From: Candidatus Gastranaerophilales bacterium
GTDB lineage: Bacteria; Cyanobacteriota; Vampirovibrionia; Gastranaerophilales; Gastranaerophilaceae
DNA: 46,595 nt
Direction of reading: 5' to 3'
Assembly: GCA_944326535.1 (NCBI GenBank)
Contig: CALVEJ010000006.1
Span: 1 to 46,595 of the forward strand
Shown: positions 26,942-35,816 of the stretch, one piece after another
Layout: every line of letters begins with the position of its first letter
Numbering within the stretch: the stretch's first letter is position 1
Notes under the pieces: generated by a model
The model's database searches: none
Told to the model about the DNA's origin: nothing
What the model saw: the letters and a program-made list of their open reading frames with translations, nothing else
Translations under genes and position numbers: made by a program

Positions 26942-26977
26942 TAAGGAATTACTCAGAATGACAGTAAGTAATCCTTA
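26942..26977 (-). terminator. Hairpin overlapping the leuS stop codon
   Basis: ATAAGGAATTACT pairs with AGTAATCCTTAT with one bulged base, loop CAGAATGACAGTA. On the minus strand it includes the leuS stop (26975-26977). The U-tract is weak. The loop contains TCAGAATGAC, a 10-mer that recurs elsewhere in this window. Confidence 0.45.
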
Positions 26978-29464
26978 TTTCACCACGACGTTAACCAGTC
27001 TGCCCGGAACAACAATTGTTTTCACAATTGTCTTTCCTTCCGTTGCCTGTTTAACTTTTTCGCTTTCAAGAGCGTGTTTTTCAAGCTCTTCTTTTGTAGA
27101 TTCCGAATCAACCTCTATCTTATCTTTTACTTTGCCGTTAACCTGTACAACAAGTGTTATTGCAGAAGTTTTTGCAAGTTTTTCTTCATACTCCGGCCAT
27201 TGGGTTTCATGGATAGAACCCTCACCGCCTATCTGATGATAAATTTCTTCCGTCAAATGCACTGTTGTCGGCGCCATAAGCTTAAGCAAAGTGACAAGAG
27301 CAAAGCTCAACACATTTTTGTCTTCATCAGTGTATTGCGTTTTCTTTGCTGTATAATCATAGATTGCATTAACAAACTCACGATATTTTGAAATAACGGT
27401 GTTAAACTGAAATTCGTTGGAAATATCCTGTGTAATGCCTTTAATGGCAATGTGAGTTGTGCGCACAAGGTCGTTGTTTTCTTTTGTAAGTGTAGAAACG
27501 TCCTCAGGTAATTTGTAATCAAGCATTAAATTTGCCTGATTTGATGCGAACAATCTCCAAACTCTGTTCAAGAATTTGTAGCAGCCTTCCACACCTGCAT
27601 CAGACCAGTCAAAATCTCTTGCCGGCGGTGAGTCGGAAAGGATAAACAATCTTGCCGTATCAGCACCGTAGTTTTCAAAGATTTCATCCGGGTCAACCGT
27701 GTTGCCTTTGGATTTAGACATTTTTGAACCGTCTTTTAACACCATACCCTGTGTCAAAAGATTTTTAAACGGCTCGTCAAAATCAACAAGACCCAAATCC
27801 TTTAAAGCCTTTGTGAAAAATCTTGAATACAACAGGTGCAAAATAGCATGCTCGATACCGCCTACATACTGATCAACCGGCAGCCATTTGTTAACTAGTT
27901 CTTTACTGAACGGAGCATTTGCATTTTTGGCATCCGCATAACGCAGGTAATACCAGCTTGAACAGATGAAAGTATCCATGGTATCAGTTTCTCTTGTTGC
28001 TTTGCCGCCGCAGCAAGGGCAGGTTGTTTCAAGAAAAGTTTTTGAAGTTAAAATCGGCGACTTGCCTTTTACGCTAAAGTCAACATCTTCCGGAAGTCTT
28101 ACGGGAAGCTGGTCTTCAGGAACAGGCTGAGCGCCGCATTTTTCGCAATAAACAATCGGAATCGGAGCGCCCCAGTATCTTTGTCTTGAAATCAACCAGT
28201 CACGCAGTCTGTACTGTGTTTTAAACTCGCCGAAGCCGCCGTCAACAGCCTTTTGCGTAATAGCCTTTTTGGCTTCTTCGTTATTCATTCCGTCAAATTC
28301 GTTGGAGTTTATAAGTACACCGGGTTCCGTATAAGCTGCATCCTTGCAATCCGACGGATTTTCAGGATTTTGAATAACCACTTTAAGCGGAAGATTATAT
28401 TTTTTAGCAAAATCAAAATCTCTTTCATCGTGGGCAGGTACAGCCATTACAGCACCGGTACCGTATTCAACAAGAGCATAATCTGCTGTCCAGAGAGGGA
28501 ATTCTTCGCCCGTATAAGGATTTATACAGTGTGTACCCAAAGGAACACCGGTTTTTACACGTTCAGTAGAAAGTCTTTCGATTTCGGTCATTTTGCGTGC
28601 ATTAGCTCTGTAAGCTTCAACCGCATCTTTATTTTCAGGTGTTGTGAGTTTCTCTATGTCGTGGTATTCCGGTGCAACAACAAGATAAGTAATTCCGTGT
28701 ACGGTATCGGGTCTTGTTGTATAAACGGGAACCTCCAGTCCTTCGATTTCTTTAACTTTAAATCTGAGAATCGCACCTTCGGATTTTCCAATCCAGTTTT
28801 TTTGCATAATTTTAACACTGTCGGGCCAGCCTTCGAGTTTGTCGATATCCTGCAAAAGTTGTTCTGCGTAGTCAGTAATTTTTAAGAACCATTGAGAAAG
28901 ATATTTTTTCTCAACAACACTGTCGCATCTCCAGCATTTGCCGTCAATAACCTGTTCGTTGGCAAGAACTGTAGCACATTCGTCGCACCAGTTAACAGCA
29001 GCTTCTTTTTTATAAGCAAGCCCTTTTTTATAAAGCTGCAAAAACAGCCACTGTGTCCATTTGTAATAGTCAGGTTTGCAGGTTGCAACTTCTCTGTCCC
29101 AGTCGTACATAAGACCGAGTTTTTTAAGCTGCATTTTCATATAAGCAATATTTTCATCAGTCCATTTTTCAGGGCTTTCGCCGTGCTGGATTGCTGCGTT
29201 TTCTGCAGGAAGCCCGAAGCTGTCCCATCCTATCGGATGAAGAACATTAAAGCCGTGCATTTTTTTAAATCTGGCAATAACATCCGTAATAGTATAATTT
29301 CTTACGTGCCCCATGTGCAGTTTGCCTGATGGGTACGGGAACATTGACAAAGCATAGTATTTCGGTTTATCGCTGTTGTCGTATGTTTTGCCGAATTTGT
29401 TTTCTTCCCAAACTTTTTGCCAGTTTTTTTCTATCTCCTGAGGAAAATATTGATCTTTTATCAC
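26975..29464 (-). CDS. leuS: Leucine--tRNA ligase
   Basis: 829 residues, class I synthetase. HIGH-type motif HMGH (50-53, in MFPYPSGKLHMGHVRN), the CP1 editing domain (about 225-415) with TTRPDTVHGITYLVVAPE, zinc-type cysteines CDEC and CWRC (about 159-180) and CEKC with CPCC near 445-490, the tryptophan-containing FICSSWYYLRYA, and KMSKS (in DGSKMSKSKGNTVDPDEI, about 575-590). The start codon is GTG (29462-29464) with AGGTGG seven bases upstream; no in-frame ATG fits better. A promoter lies 37-64 bp upstream. It is likely transcribed alone. Confidence 0.97.
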   Translation of the reverse strand: MIKDQYFPQEIEKNWQKVWEENKFGKTYDNSDKPKYYALSMFPYPSGKLHMGHVRNYTITDVIARFKKMHGFNVLHPIGWDSFGLPAENAAIQHGESPEKWTDENIAYMKMQLKKLGLMYDWDREVATCKPDYYKWTQWLFLQLYKKGLAYKKEAAVNWCDECATVLANEQVIDGKCWRCDSVVEKKYLSQWFLKITDYAEQLLQDIDKLEGWPDSVKIMQKNWIGKSEGAILRFKVKEIEGLEVPVYTTRPDTVHGITYLVVAPEYHDIEKLTTPENKDAVEAYRANARKMTEIERLSTERVKTGVPLGTHCINPYTGEEFPLWTADYALVEYGTGAVMAVPAHDERDFDFAKKYNLPLKVVIQNPENPSDCKDAAYTEPGVLINSNEFDGMNNEEAKKAITQKAVDGGFGEFKTQYRLRDWLISRQRYWGAPIPIVYCEKCGAQPVPEDQLPVRLPEDVDFSVKGKSPILTSKTFLETTCPCCGGKATRETDTMDTFICSSWYYLRYADAKNANAPFSKELVNKWLPVDQYVGGIEHAILHLLYSRFFTKALKDLGLVDFDEPFKNLLTQGMVLKDGSKMSKSKGNTVDPDEIFENYGADTARLFILSDSPPARDFDWSDAGVEGCYKFLNRVWRLFASNQANLMLDYKLPEDVSTLTKENNDLVRTTHIAIKGITQDISNEFQFNTVISKYREFVNAIYDYTAKKTQYTDEDKNVLSFALVTLLKLMAPTTVHLTEEIYHQIGGEGSIHETQWPEYEEKLAKTSAITLVVQVNGKVKDKIEVDSESTKEELEKHALESEKVKQATEGKTIVKTIVVPGRLVNVVVK

Positions 29465-29500
29465 TGTTTATCCACCTATAATTAAATAACTCGTGATTTA

Positions 29501-29528
29501 ATTATAGTTAAAAAACGCTTTCTTGCAA
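29501..29528 (-). promoter_or_regulatory. Promoter of leuS
   Basis: Minus strand TTGCAA (29523-29528), 16-bp spacer, TATAAT (29501-29506), about 37 bp before the GTG start. Confidence 0.55.
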
Positions 29529-29574
29529 AATATGAAATCTAATCCGGTGTCGCAGCTGCCGCCTCGAGCCGTCA

Positions 29575-29627
29575 GCCACCGCAGTGGCGAGCGAGAGTGT
29601 CACTGCTCACTTTTTCAAATGACACTC
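29575..29627. repeat. Two intergenic hairpins
   Basis: GCCAC-CGCA-GTGGC (29575-29588), then GAGTGTCA (29595-29602) with perfect complement TGACACTC (29620-29627). They lie between the YhcH-family stop and leuS. The segment CACTTTTTCAAATGACACTC resembles CACCTTTTCAATGTGTCACTC at about 43765-43784, so it may belong to a dispersed element. Confidence 0.55.
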
Positions 29628-29629
29628 AA

Positions 29630-30088
29630 TCAGAGTTTTATTTTTACAACTGCCTTTTTCACATAACTGCTATCGCATATAGAAATACACGGCATATGTG
29701 CATCCTGAGGCAGAAAAATTAGAAAATCGCCTTCTTTTGCAAAAGCAAAATGATTTTCGGGTTCATTATTTTTCAAAAATTCAATATCTTTTTCTTCATC
29801 GTAATTTGTCAGATTTGTACAATTTGTCACATCCGTATAGCCGATCTTTTCTTCCCCTTTTATGATGAACTGAATATCCGCATATTTTTTGTGCGTTTCA
29901 AACTTGCCTTCTGATTCCGGTTTTGTATTGTAATCCTGAACGGACACAAAAATATTTTCTCCGTCAATCTCATATTTTCCGTTGTCTAATTTTAACAAAT
30001 CATTAGATTTCAGATATTCAAATGCTTTTTTAAATTTTTCTCCCAATCCGTAATAAAATTGAGCATTTTTCAAATTGTCTTTTATCAT
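29630..30088 (-). CDS. YhcH/YjgK/YiaL-family (DUF386) protein
   Basis: 152 residues from the ATG at 30088, selected because GAGGAAG lies six bases upstream; the frame extends 32 codons further without a better site. Family blocks are ENIFVSVQDYNTKPES, FETHKKYADIQFIIKGEEKIGY (H-x-x-Y-x-D-I-Q metal-site motif) and EGDFLIFLPQDAHMPCI with the conserved Phe-x-P-x-D-x-H-x-P. It adopts a small cupin/jellyroll fold; relatives act as sugar anomerases in sialic acid or beta-galactoside metabolism, cytoplasmic. No sialic-acid genes are nearby, so the substrate is open. Confidence 0.9.
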   Translation of the reverse strand: MIKDNLKNAQFYYGLGEKFKKAFEYLKSNDLLKLDNGKYEIDGENIFVSVQDYNTKPESEGKFETHKKYADIQFIIKGEEKIGYTDVTNCTNLTNYDEEKDIEFLKNNEPENHFAFAKEGDFLIFLPQDAHMPCISICDSSYVKKAVVKIKL

Positions 30089-30192
30089 ATTAATCTTCCT
30101 CAAATATTTTTTGTTACATTTATTATAGCAATTTTTTATATTTCGATGTTTTCTTGTGATAGAATTTAGTATAATATTTAACATTTACAGAT

Positions 30193-30897
30193 ATGACCAT
30201 CACAGTAACAAAAAAGCCGAATACAAATGTTTTTAGTGCATTTCAAAATACAGCACATACCAAAAATGTGTATACTTCGCTGTATTACAAAAGAAATCAC
30301 AGAATAGAAGAAACCGATCACAAAACAAAAGCCAAAATAGCTGTCGGTTCTTTGATTTCGACCTTAATTCCGATGATTTATTTTGCAAAAAAACAAACAG
30401 GCTTAAAGAGTATGGCTGATTTGTTAAAAATCAAATACGAGTTAAAAGAAGTTCTGGCACTCAGCTCTGCAAGTATTGTCGGAGGTGTTATTTCAGGTGT
30501 AATAGCAGACAAAAAATCCGACAAAAAACGTAAAGTCAAAGAGGGTGTATTCCAGTTTATGAATGCCGTCATTCCGACAGCTCTTGTCGGAGGGGCAATG
30601 AAACTTATTGAAGACAACACAAAATACCAGAACTCCAAACCCGTAAAAGTAGCTGCTATTGTGACATCAATCATAGCAGGCATGCCTCTTGCCGCTTTCA
30701 TTTCAAATATTATTAATGACCCGAAAGACAAAGAACCGGACAGAAAATTGACGCTCAAGGACTCGGTTGTAAACATGGATGACGCTCTCGGTGCGCTTGT
30801 TGTTGCAAAAATACCGCTTGTGGACAAATTGCATCTGGATAAACTTATGCCGTTGATTTTTGCATGGTGCGGATACAGGGCAGGACAGAGCAACTAA
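30193..30897 (+). CDS. Orphan membrane protein, 234 aa
   Basis: No recognised family. Basic N-terminus (about 1-48), then hydrophobic segments near 49-67 (IAVGSLISTLIPMIYFA), 85-105 (LALSSASIVGGVISGVIA), 122-140 and 150-172 (VAAIVTSIIAGMPLAAFI), separated by Lys-rich loops such as DKKSDKKRKVKEG. A C-terminal segment DALGALVVAKIPLVDKLHL precedes MPLIFAWCGYRAG. The ordering suggests four helices. It is divergent from the YhcH-family gene (104 bp between starts). It appears intact and is probably lineage-specific. Confidence 0.6.
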   Translation: MTITVTKKPNTNVFSAFQNTAHTKNVYTSLYYKRNHRIEETDHKTKAKIAVGSLISTLIPMIYFAKKQTGLKSMADLLKIKYELKEVLALSSASIVGGVISGVIADKKSDKKRKVKEGVFQFMNAVIPTALVGGAMKLIEDNTKYQNSKPVKVAAIVTSIIAGMPLAAFISNIINDPKDKEPDRKLTLKDSVVNMDDALGALVVAKIPLVDKLHLDKLMPLIFAWCGYRAGQSN

Positions 30898-31460
30898 AAA
30901 TATTTTTTATCAGGAAAGAATCTCCAACAGACAACTCTCTGTGTCGGATTGGGAAATCCGATCTACGGAATTTTTTGTAAAAGATCCTTCGGTCGTTTCA
31001 CTCTCTCAGGATGACAAAAGACACACGTCATTCTGAAGTATTTGTTGGGCAAGTGTCTTGGATTTCCTTCACGCTCGACACTGTCATTCGCTGCGCTATG
31101 CTTCCGCTCATTTCGTTCCTCACTTACCGGATTTCATCCGTCCGGAAATCCTCTGTCTTTGATTATTGACATTCGGACGACCCCGCCCCGCTATGCGGGG
31201 AGCGGGCGTCTGTCCTCACATGGCTGTTCGCTCGTCTGTTAGACAGACTCAACTCCACAGCCGCACAAAATCCGCCTCTTGGATTATTGTCGTTCACAAG
31301 GTTTTGTATTCCGTTTCGAATTTTTATTCTAAAAATTCTGTACTTCAACAACCTTGTTCACATGGGCACTGGGCTCGGCTTTGCCTCACACGGCGTGCCC
31401 GCCAAAATCCACTATGCCCAACCTACTCTTCTAACGGCAATCTAAAAGACAGATAAATAC
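30898..31460. repeat. Hairpin-rich, higher-GC non-coding island
   Basis: About 560 bp without a credible gene. It holds a series of inverted repeats: TCGGATT-GGGA-AATCCGA (30944-30961); GGATTTC/GAAATCC (31129-31151); a GC-rich hairpin with CCCCGC-TAT-GCGGGG core at 31175-31215; ACAAGGTT/AACCTTGT (31296-31357) that encloses GAATTTTT-ATTCT-AAAAATTC (31317-31337); and GGGCAC/GTGCCC (31364-31400). At 30981-31036 GATCCTTCGG... CTCAGGATGAC and GTCATTCTGA resemble the intergenic repeat of that type that I know from many phyla. G+C is well above that of neighbouring genes. Confidence 0.6.
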
Positions 31461-31493
31461 AGAAAAGCCTCCGGTTTTTTCGGAGGCTTTTCT
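31461..31493 (-). terminator. Strong intrinsic terminator of the 1089-aa protein gene
   Basis: Perfect 13-bp stem AGAAAAGCCTCCG / CGGAGGCTTTTCT with a 7-nt loop, 17 nt after the stop codon on the minus strand. It can probably work in both directions. Confidence 0.88.
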
Positions 31494-31509
31494 GATGTTA
31501 TGAGCGAAA

Positions 31510-34500
31510 TTACGATCTTCTTGAAATGTTTCTTGAAACACCTGATGTTCTTGAAACGCTACCCGTTGAATTTCTTGAAACATTGACTGTTTCATTGCTT
31601 CTGTCTGTATTTGTTGAAGTTGTGTTTCTGTTTCTTGTTACAGTAACTTGTTCTGTTTCTTTTTTAGCATCAGCTGTGCTTGTTGCGCTTTTATTGTTTT
31701 CAAGATTATGTGATTTTTTGTATTCTTCAAGCGATGTGTTGAGCTTGTCAAAAAACAGATTGTATAGATCTTGTGTATTATACTGCCAGTTCCAGTATTC
31801 AATTGTTCCAAAGAACCAATCATCAGCCGCTACATCATTTTTTGGACATTCATTGACAGTAGCACTAATTACGTTATTAATCATATTTTGAATATCAGCA
31901 TCAACATATGCATCACCAAGTTGAGCTTTGATTGCTTCAATAGTAGCATCTTTGATTGAATTCAGCCTGCTTGTTGCATTATTATTGTAATCATCCAATG
32001 CATTGTTCCAGTTTTTACGTCTATCGCTGCAGTTTACAGCACCTGTGTTGTAGTCCTCAGCTTTGCCTGCATTGCTGAGAATAACAGATTTGTTGAGTCC
32101 TGCTTCTTGTGTTTCAGTTTCTTCGCCATGCAAACTTGCTGTGGCAATTTTGTTGAATTCTGTGAGAGTAGCATCGATAATTGATTTGACTGAATTGCTT
32201 ACAAACGGATTTTCAATATCTAATGCCATATTGTAGATTGCCTGATCAAGATATGCATCGATGTCTTCTGCAATGTAGAGATCGCCAAGTTGTGTCTGCA
32301 TTTGTTCATGAATTCTTTCACGAAGCTGTGTAAATGATTTTTCGATATCTGCTTTATCATTGCTGTTTGTCCATACGATTTTGCCATCCTGTATGTTGTA
32401 TGTCGGGATAACAAGATCATCTTTAGCACCGTTGTCGCCGGCATATGTATCATTTCTTTCATAACCCCAGATACCTTGTGTCAATTCACCGGGCTGAAGA
32501 TTTACATTCTTGCTTTCTTCAACTGCAGCTGCATCCTGCATAGTGTCTTCGTTGTATACTTCAGCAAATGCTTCTTCGAGGAGAGCTTTTGCTTTTTCGA
32601 AGTCATCTTTTGGTGTAATTGAACCTTCGAGGTTTTCAAGAAGAGAAATAGCTTCTTTGTATTTTTCATTGCCTGATACACCGGAGTAGAGATTTTCAAC
32701 CAGGGTAGTATCACCGTCTTCTCTTGTTACCTGACCGATAACATAGTTTACTGCTGCATTGTTGATATCATCCTGTTCTGCATCGCTGATACTCAAGCCT
32801 GCATCTTCAATTTCCTGAAGAAGTTCTTCGTCAAGATCAACATCAACTGTTCTGTTATACTTAATAAATAAAAATTTTCTTTCAACTGTATCTGTTGTTA
32901 TATCGTCAATTTCATCTTGAACTGCTTCGTATTGAGCCTCGATATCTGCGATATAGTTTTTGAATTCTGTTTCAATATCTGTACCGTCGCCTGTGTATTG
33001 AGCGAGGAAAGCATCAAGAGCTGCATTCATTTTTGTTTCATATTTTTCAACTTTTGCTTTTGCTGCATCCTTGTCTTCTTCTGCAACGCCGGTAACTTCA
33101 TCAGAATTTGAATATTCCTCAACAAGTTCATCAACTGTACCTGTAAGAGTAGTTGTATATTTTTCCATATTTTCAGCTTTTAATGCTTCGGCACGTCTTG
33201 TTTCTTCAGCTTCAACACCTGCTTTTACGGCATCTACATCAGCATCCAAATCTGAAAGCATTTCTTCTACAAGCTGCATAGCTTTTTCGTAATCAGCTTG
33301 AGGAGTAGCTGATGAAGCCAGTCCGTCAAGCAGAGCTTTTGCTTCTTTATAGTTTGCATTATTTGTATAACCCGGCATTACTGATGAAAGAATAGCACTT
33401 TCTTCACCTTTGAGCATTGCAGAGACTACAAAATCTTTTGTTGCATCCATTATTACTTCTGTTTCTTCAGAGTCGGCATACATACCTGCCTGTTCAAGTT
33501 CGTCTTTCAGTGTCTGATATGTAGTTTCTGTGTCAGATTTTTCTGCAATTTCTTCTGAAACTGTTTCATATTCTTCTGCAGCTTTATCAATAAATGCATT
33601 ATATTCTGCCTGAACATCAGATCCATAGCTTTCTTGATCAAGGTAAGCATTTTTAATATTTTCAAGTTTTTTCTGGTATTCTGCCAGTTTTGCTTCAGCC
33701 TCTTCCTGAGTTAATTCACCGGCTTCTACCTGTGCTTCGAGTTCATCGGCATACGCTTCTGTTCTGTCATCGTTAACTGCATCAACATCATCCATTGCAG
33801 CATTTCTCTGATTTTCTTTTTGCTGTGCATATGCTGCATCTACAATAGCTGATGAGCCGTCATTTGCTTTTTGTCCGAGGTATTTTTGAAGAGCTGTTTC
33901 GGCATATCCCAGATAAAGTGCCTGTTGTTCGGGATTTGCAGAATTCATTACTGTATCAATATATTCCATTGCCTGTCTGTAGTACTGAGCATTCTGATTA
34001 TTCGGATTAATTTTGTTGAGAAATACAGAGATGTCTTCGCCGTTCAATTTTGCACCGATAATATAGTTGATAGCCTGTTCAATGATACCTTCGTATTCGC
34101 TGTCAGTAATATATTCATCATCTGCTGCATCAATTAAAGAAAGCAATTCTTCAAAACTTGCTGAGCTGTTTTCTTTATATGCATTCATTTTTTCTTCTAC
34201 TTCAGCTTTTTTCTCTTCTCTGATTTGAAGAAGTGTTTGAATATTTTCTGTATAAGCAGCAGAGATAGCTTCCATATCATAAGGACCTTTAGCATTTACG
34301 TTAAAATACTGATTAATGAAAGCAGCTGATTTTGTATTTAAAAAGCTGATAAGATCTTTTCTTTCTGCATCAGAAAGTTCCTGACCGCTTTCCAAAATTT
34401 GTGCAATATAAGATTCGATGTAAGATTCTTTCATATTGTTGAAAGCTTTTCTTGCATCAGTCTGATTATCAAATACTGTTTGACCTTGTGTTGCATCCGT

Positions 34501-34779
34501 TTTGTTGTAATCAGTAACCATGTTTCCAAATGTATAATCCAACGGCAGATCATTTGTTGTTGAACCGTCTGAAGATTGGGAATTTTGGTTATTCTTATCT
34601 GTTTTGTCTGTATTATTCGTTGAATTTGTATTATTTGAGGAAGATTCTTGATCAGCTTTATTTACTGCATCAATTTCTTCTGCAGTAACATTTCCATCAC
34701 CGTTTTTATCATATTTTTTAATAAATTCTGAACCGCCCAGATACCATCCGCTGTTAAATCCTGAATTAATGTTTGTCAT
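31510..34779 (-). CDS. 1089-aa EF-hand and internal-repeat protein of unknown function
   Basis: I recognise no family. Order: one EF-hand-like calcium loop, DKNGDGNVTAEE (24-35); an Asn/Ser/Thr linker (45-78); three long acidic helical units at about 115-305, 340-515 and 538-745; a spacer with WGYERNDTY; two shorter units at about 812-905 and 931-1025; and a tail with SRN/SRT steps (1068-1089). Units share a helix ending in YE(K/R)(A/E)... and a segment NYIIGAKLNGED / DFVVSAMLKGEE / NYVIGQVTREDG, followed by ALLxxLxSSATPxxDYEKA. Short units share QLGDLYIAEDI and QLGDAYVDADI. There is no signal peptide; only two Cys-containing positions are visible. AAGGAG precedes the start, and it has its own strong terminator, suggesting high expression as a single gene. 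A scaffold or structural role is a guess. Confidence 0.75.
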   Translation of the reverse strand: MTNINSGFNSGWYLGGSEFIKKYDKNGDGNVTAEEIDAVNKADQESSSNNTNSTNNTDKTDKNNQNSQSSDGSTTNDLPLDYTFGNMVTDYNKTDATQGQTVFDNQTDARKAFNNMKESYIESYIAQILESGQELSDAERKDLISFLNTKSAAFINQYFNVNAKGPYDMEAISAAYTENIQTLLQIREEKKAEVEEKMNAYKENSSASFEELLSLIDAADDEYITDSEYEGIIEQAINYIIGAKLNGEDISVFLNKINPNNQNAQYYRQAMEYIDTVMNSANPEQQALYLGYAETALQKYLGQKANDGSSAIVDAAYAQQKENQRNAAMDDVDAVNDDRTEAYADELEAQVEAGELTQEEAEAKLAEYQKKLENIKNAYLDQESYGSDVQAEYNAFIDKAAEEYETVSEEIAEKSDTETTYQTLKDELEQAGMYADSEETEVIMDATKDFVVSAMLKGEESAILSSVMPGYTNNANYKEAKALLDGLASSATPQADYEKAMQLVEEMLSDLDADVDAVKAGVEAEETRRAEALKAENMEKYTTTLTGTVDELVEEYSNSDEVTGVAEEDKDAAKAKVEKYETKMNAALDAFLAQYTGDGTDIETEFKNYIADIEAQYEAVQDEIDDITTDTVERKFLFIKYNRTVDVDLDEELLQEIEDAGLSISDAEQDDINNAAVNYVIGQVTREDGDTTLVENLYSGVSGNEKYKEAISLLENLEGSITPKDDFEKAKALLEEAFAEVYNEDTMQDAAAVEESKNVNLQPGELTQGIWGYERNDTYAGDNGAKDDLVIPTYNIQDGKIVWTNSNDKADIEKSFTQLRERIHEQMQTQLGDLYIAEDIDAYLDQAIYNMALDIENPFVSNSVKSIIDATLTEFNKIATASLHGEETETQEAGLNKSVILSNAGKAEDYNTGAVNCSDRRKNWNNALDDYNNNATSRLNSIKDATIEAIKAQLGDAYVDADIQNMINNVISATVNECPKNDVAADDWFFGTIEYWNWQYNTQDLYNLFFDKLNTSLEEYKKSHNLENNKSATSTADAKKETEQVTVTRNRNTTSTNTDRSNETVNVSRNSTGSVSRTSGVSRNISRRS

Positions 34780-34964
34780 AGCAAATACTCCTTATATTTT
34801 TCCCTGAATTTCAACTGTAGTAATGTATTCGGAATATTTGTCCTAAAACTTTAGTATAAAAGATTGCATATTTTACAAAACTTTACAATAAATCCAAAAC
34901 CGGTGCTGTTTGGCATTCTGCCCCGGTCTAAACTCTTCATTCTATGCACAGCAACAAAACACTG

Positions 34965-35750
34965 CTAATTCAAATACGGAAGTTCTTCGTTTTTGTCCAG
35001 AGTTCTGGCATTTTTTCTAAATATCTTTGATTTGTATATTCCCAAACGTGCAAGGGCATAAAGAACGCTGACTCTCAAAACGCCAAAACCGTATCTGCAG
35101 CTTCTCAAAAAGTTTATTGAAGAAGCGTCGGGAAAATACTTTGTAGGGCAGCTTATTTGACCTATTGTATAACCCTTGTAAAAAATCAAAGCAAGCATTT
35201 CATTGTCAAAAATAAAATCATCATCACAATCTTTTAAAGGCAGATTTTCAAGTACTTCTTTTGAAAAAGCACGAAAACCAGTGTGATATTCGCTCAATCT
35301 TTCTCCCGAAAGAATATTTTGAAACCAGGTCAGCATTTTATTTGCAATAAACTTGTACATCGGCATTCCACCCTCAAGAGCACCTTTTCCGATAAATCTT
35401 GAAGCTATGCAGGCATCATACTCATCGAAAGCAAGCATTGCAGCCATTGCCGGAACAAGTTTCGGTGTATATTGATAATCCGGATGAACCATGATGACAA
35501 TATCCGCATCAGTTTTGAGCGCAGCTGTATAACAGGTTTTCTGGTTACCGCCGTAGCCTTTGTTTTTGTCATGAACTATGGTTGTTATACCGAGTTTTTT
35601 TGCAACTTCTTTTGTTTTGTCAGACGAATTGTCATCCACAAGAATAATTTCATCCACTACATCTTTATAAAGTTCATTGTATGTCTGTTCAAGTGTTTTT
35701 TCAGCATTATATGCAGGCATAATTACAACAACTTTTTTGTTATTTATCAT
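34965..35750 (-). CDS. GT2-family (dolichol-phosphate-mannose-synthase-like) glycosyltransferase
   Basis: 261 residues, GT-A fold. VVIMPAYNAEKTL at 8-20 is the nucleotide-binding first strand, EIILVDDNSSDKT (34-46) carries the Asp pair, DKNKGYGGNQKTCYTAAL (61-78) the base-binding loop, and VIMVHPDYQYTP (85-96) the DXD-equivalent. ASRFIGKGALEGGMP and GFRAFSKEV follow, as in DPM1-type enzymes. The C-terminus is short and basic with no membrane helix, so it is probably a peripheral cytoplasmic enzyme loading a sugar on polyprenyl phosphate. The GT39-like gene 67 bp away, divergent, is a plausible user of that lipid-linked sugar. Confidence 0.9.
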   Translation of the reverse strand: MINNKKVVVIMPAYNAEKTLEQTYNELYKDVVDEIILVDDNSSDKTKEVAKKLGITTIVHDKNKGYGGNQKTCYTAALKTDADIVIMVHPDYQYTPKLVPAMAAMLAFDEYDACIASRFIGKGALEGGMPMYKFIANKMLTWFQNILSGERLSEYHTGFRAFSKEVLENLPLKDCDDDFIFDNEMLALIFYKGYTIGQISCPTKYFPDASSINFLRSCRYGFGVLRVSVLYALARLGIYKSKIFRKNARTLDKNEELPYLN

Positions 35751-35816
35751 TTATACTATCCTCTGCTTTGAACAATATTCATAGTATAATCAAAAAAGAA
35801 GGGGAGCACAATTTTT

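Noticed and set aside
29537..29630. tRNA-like segment near leuS
   Set aside because: Higher GC and stems are present but no acceptor/T-arm arrangement with GGTTCGA or CCA could be fitted.
31163..31456. Short frames in both strands of the hairpin island (for example 62 and 96 codons)
   Set aside because: They run through strong palindromes, have Arg/Ser/Cys-rich composition, and no ribosome site; they look like non-coding repeat DNA.
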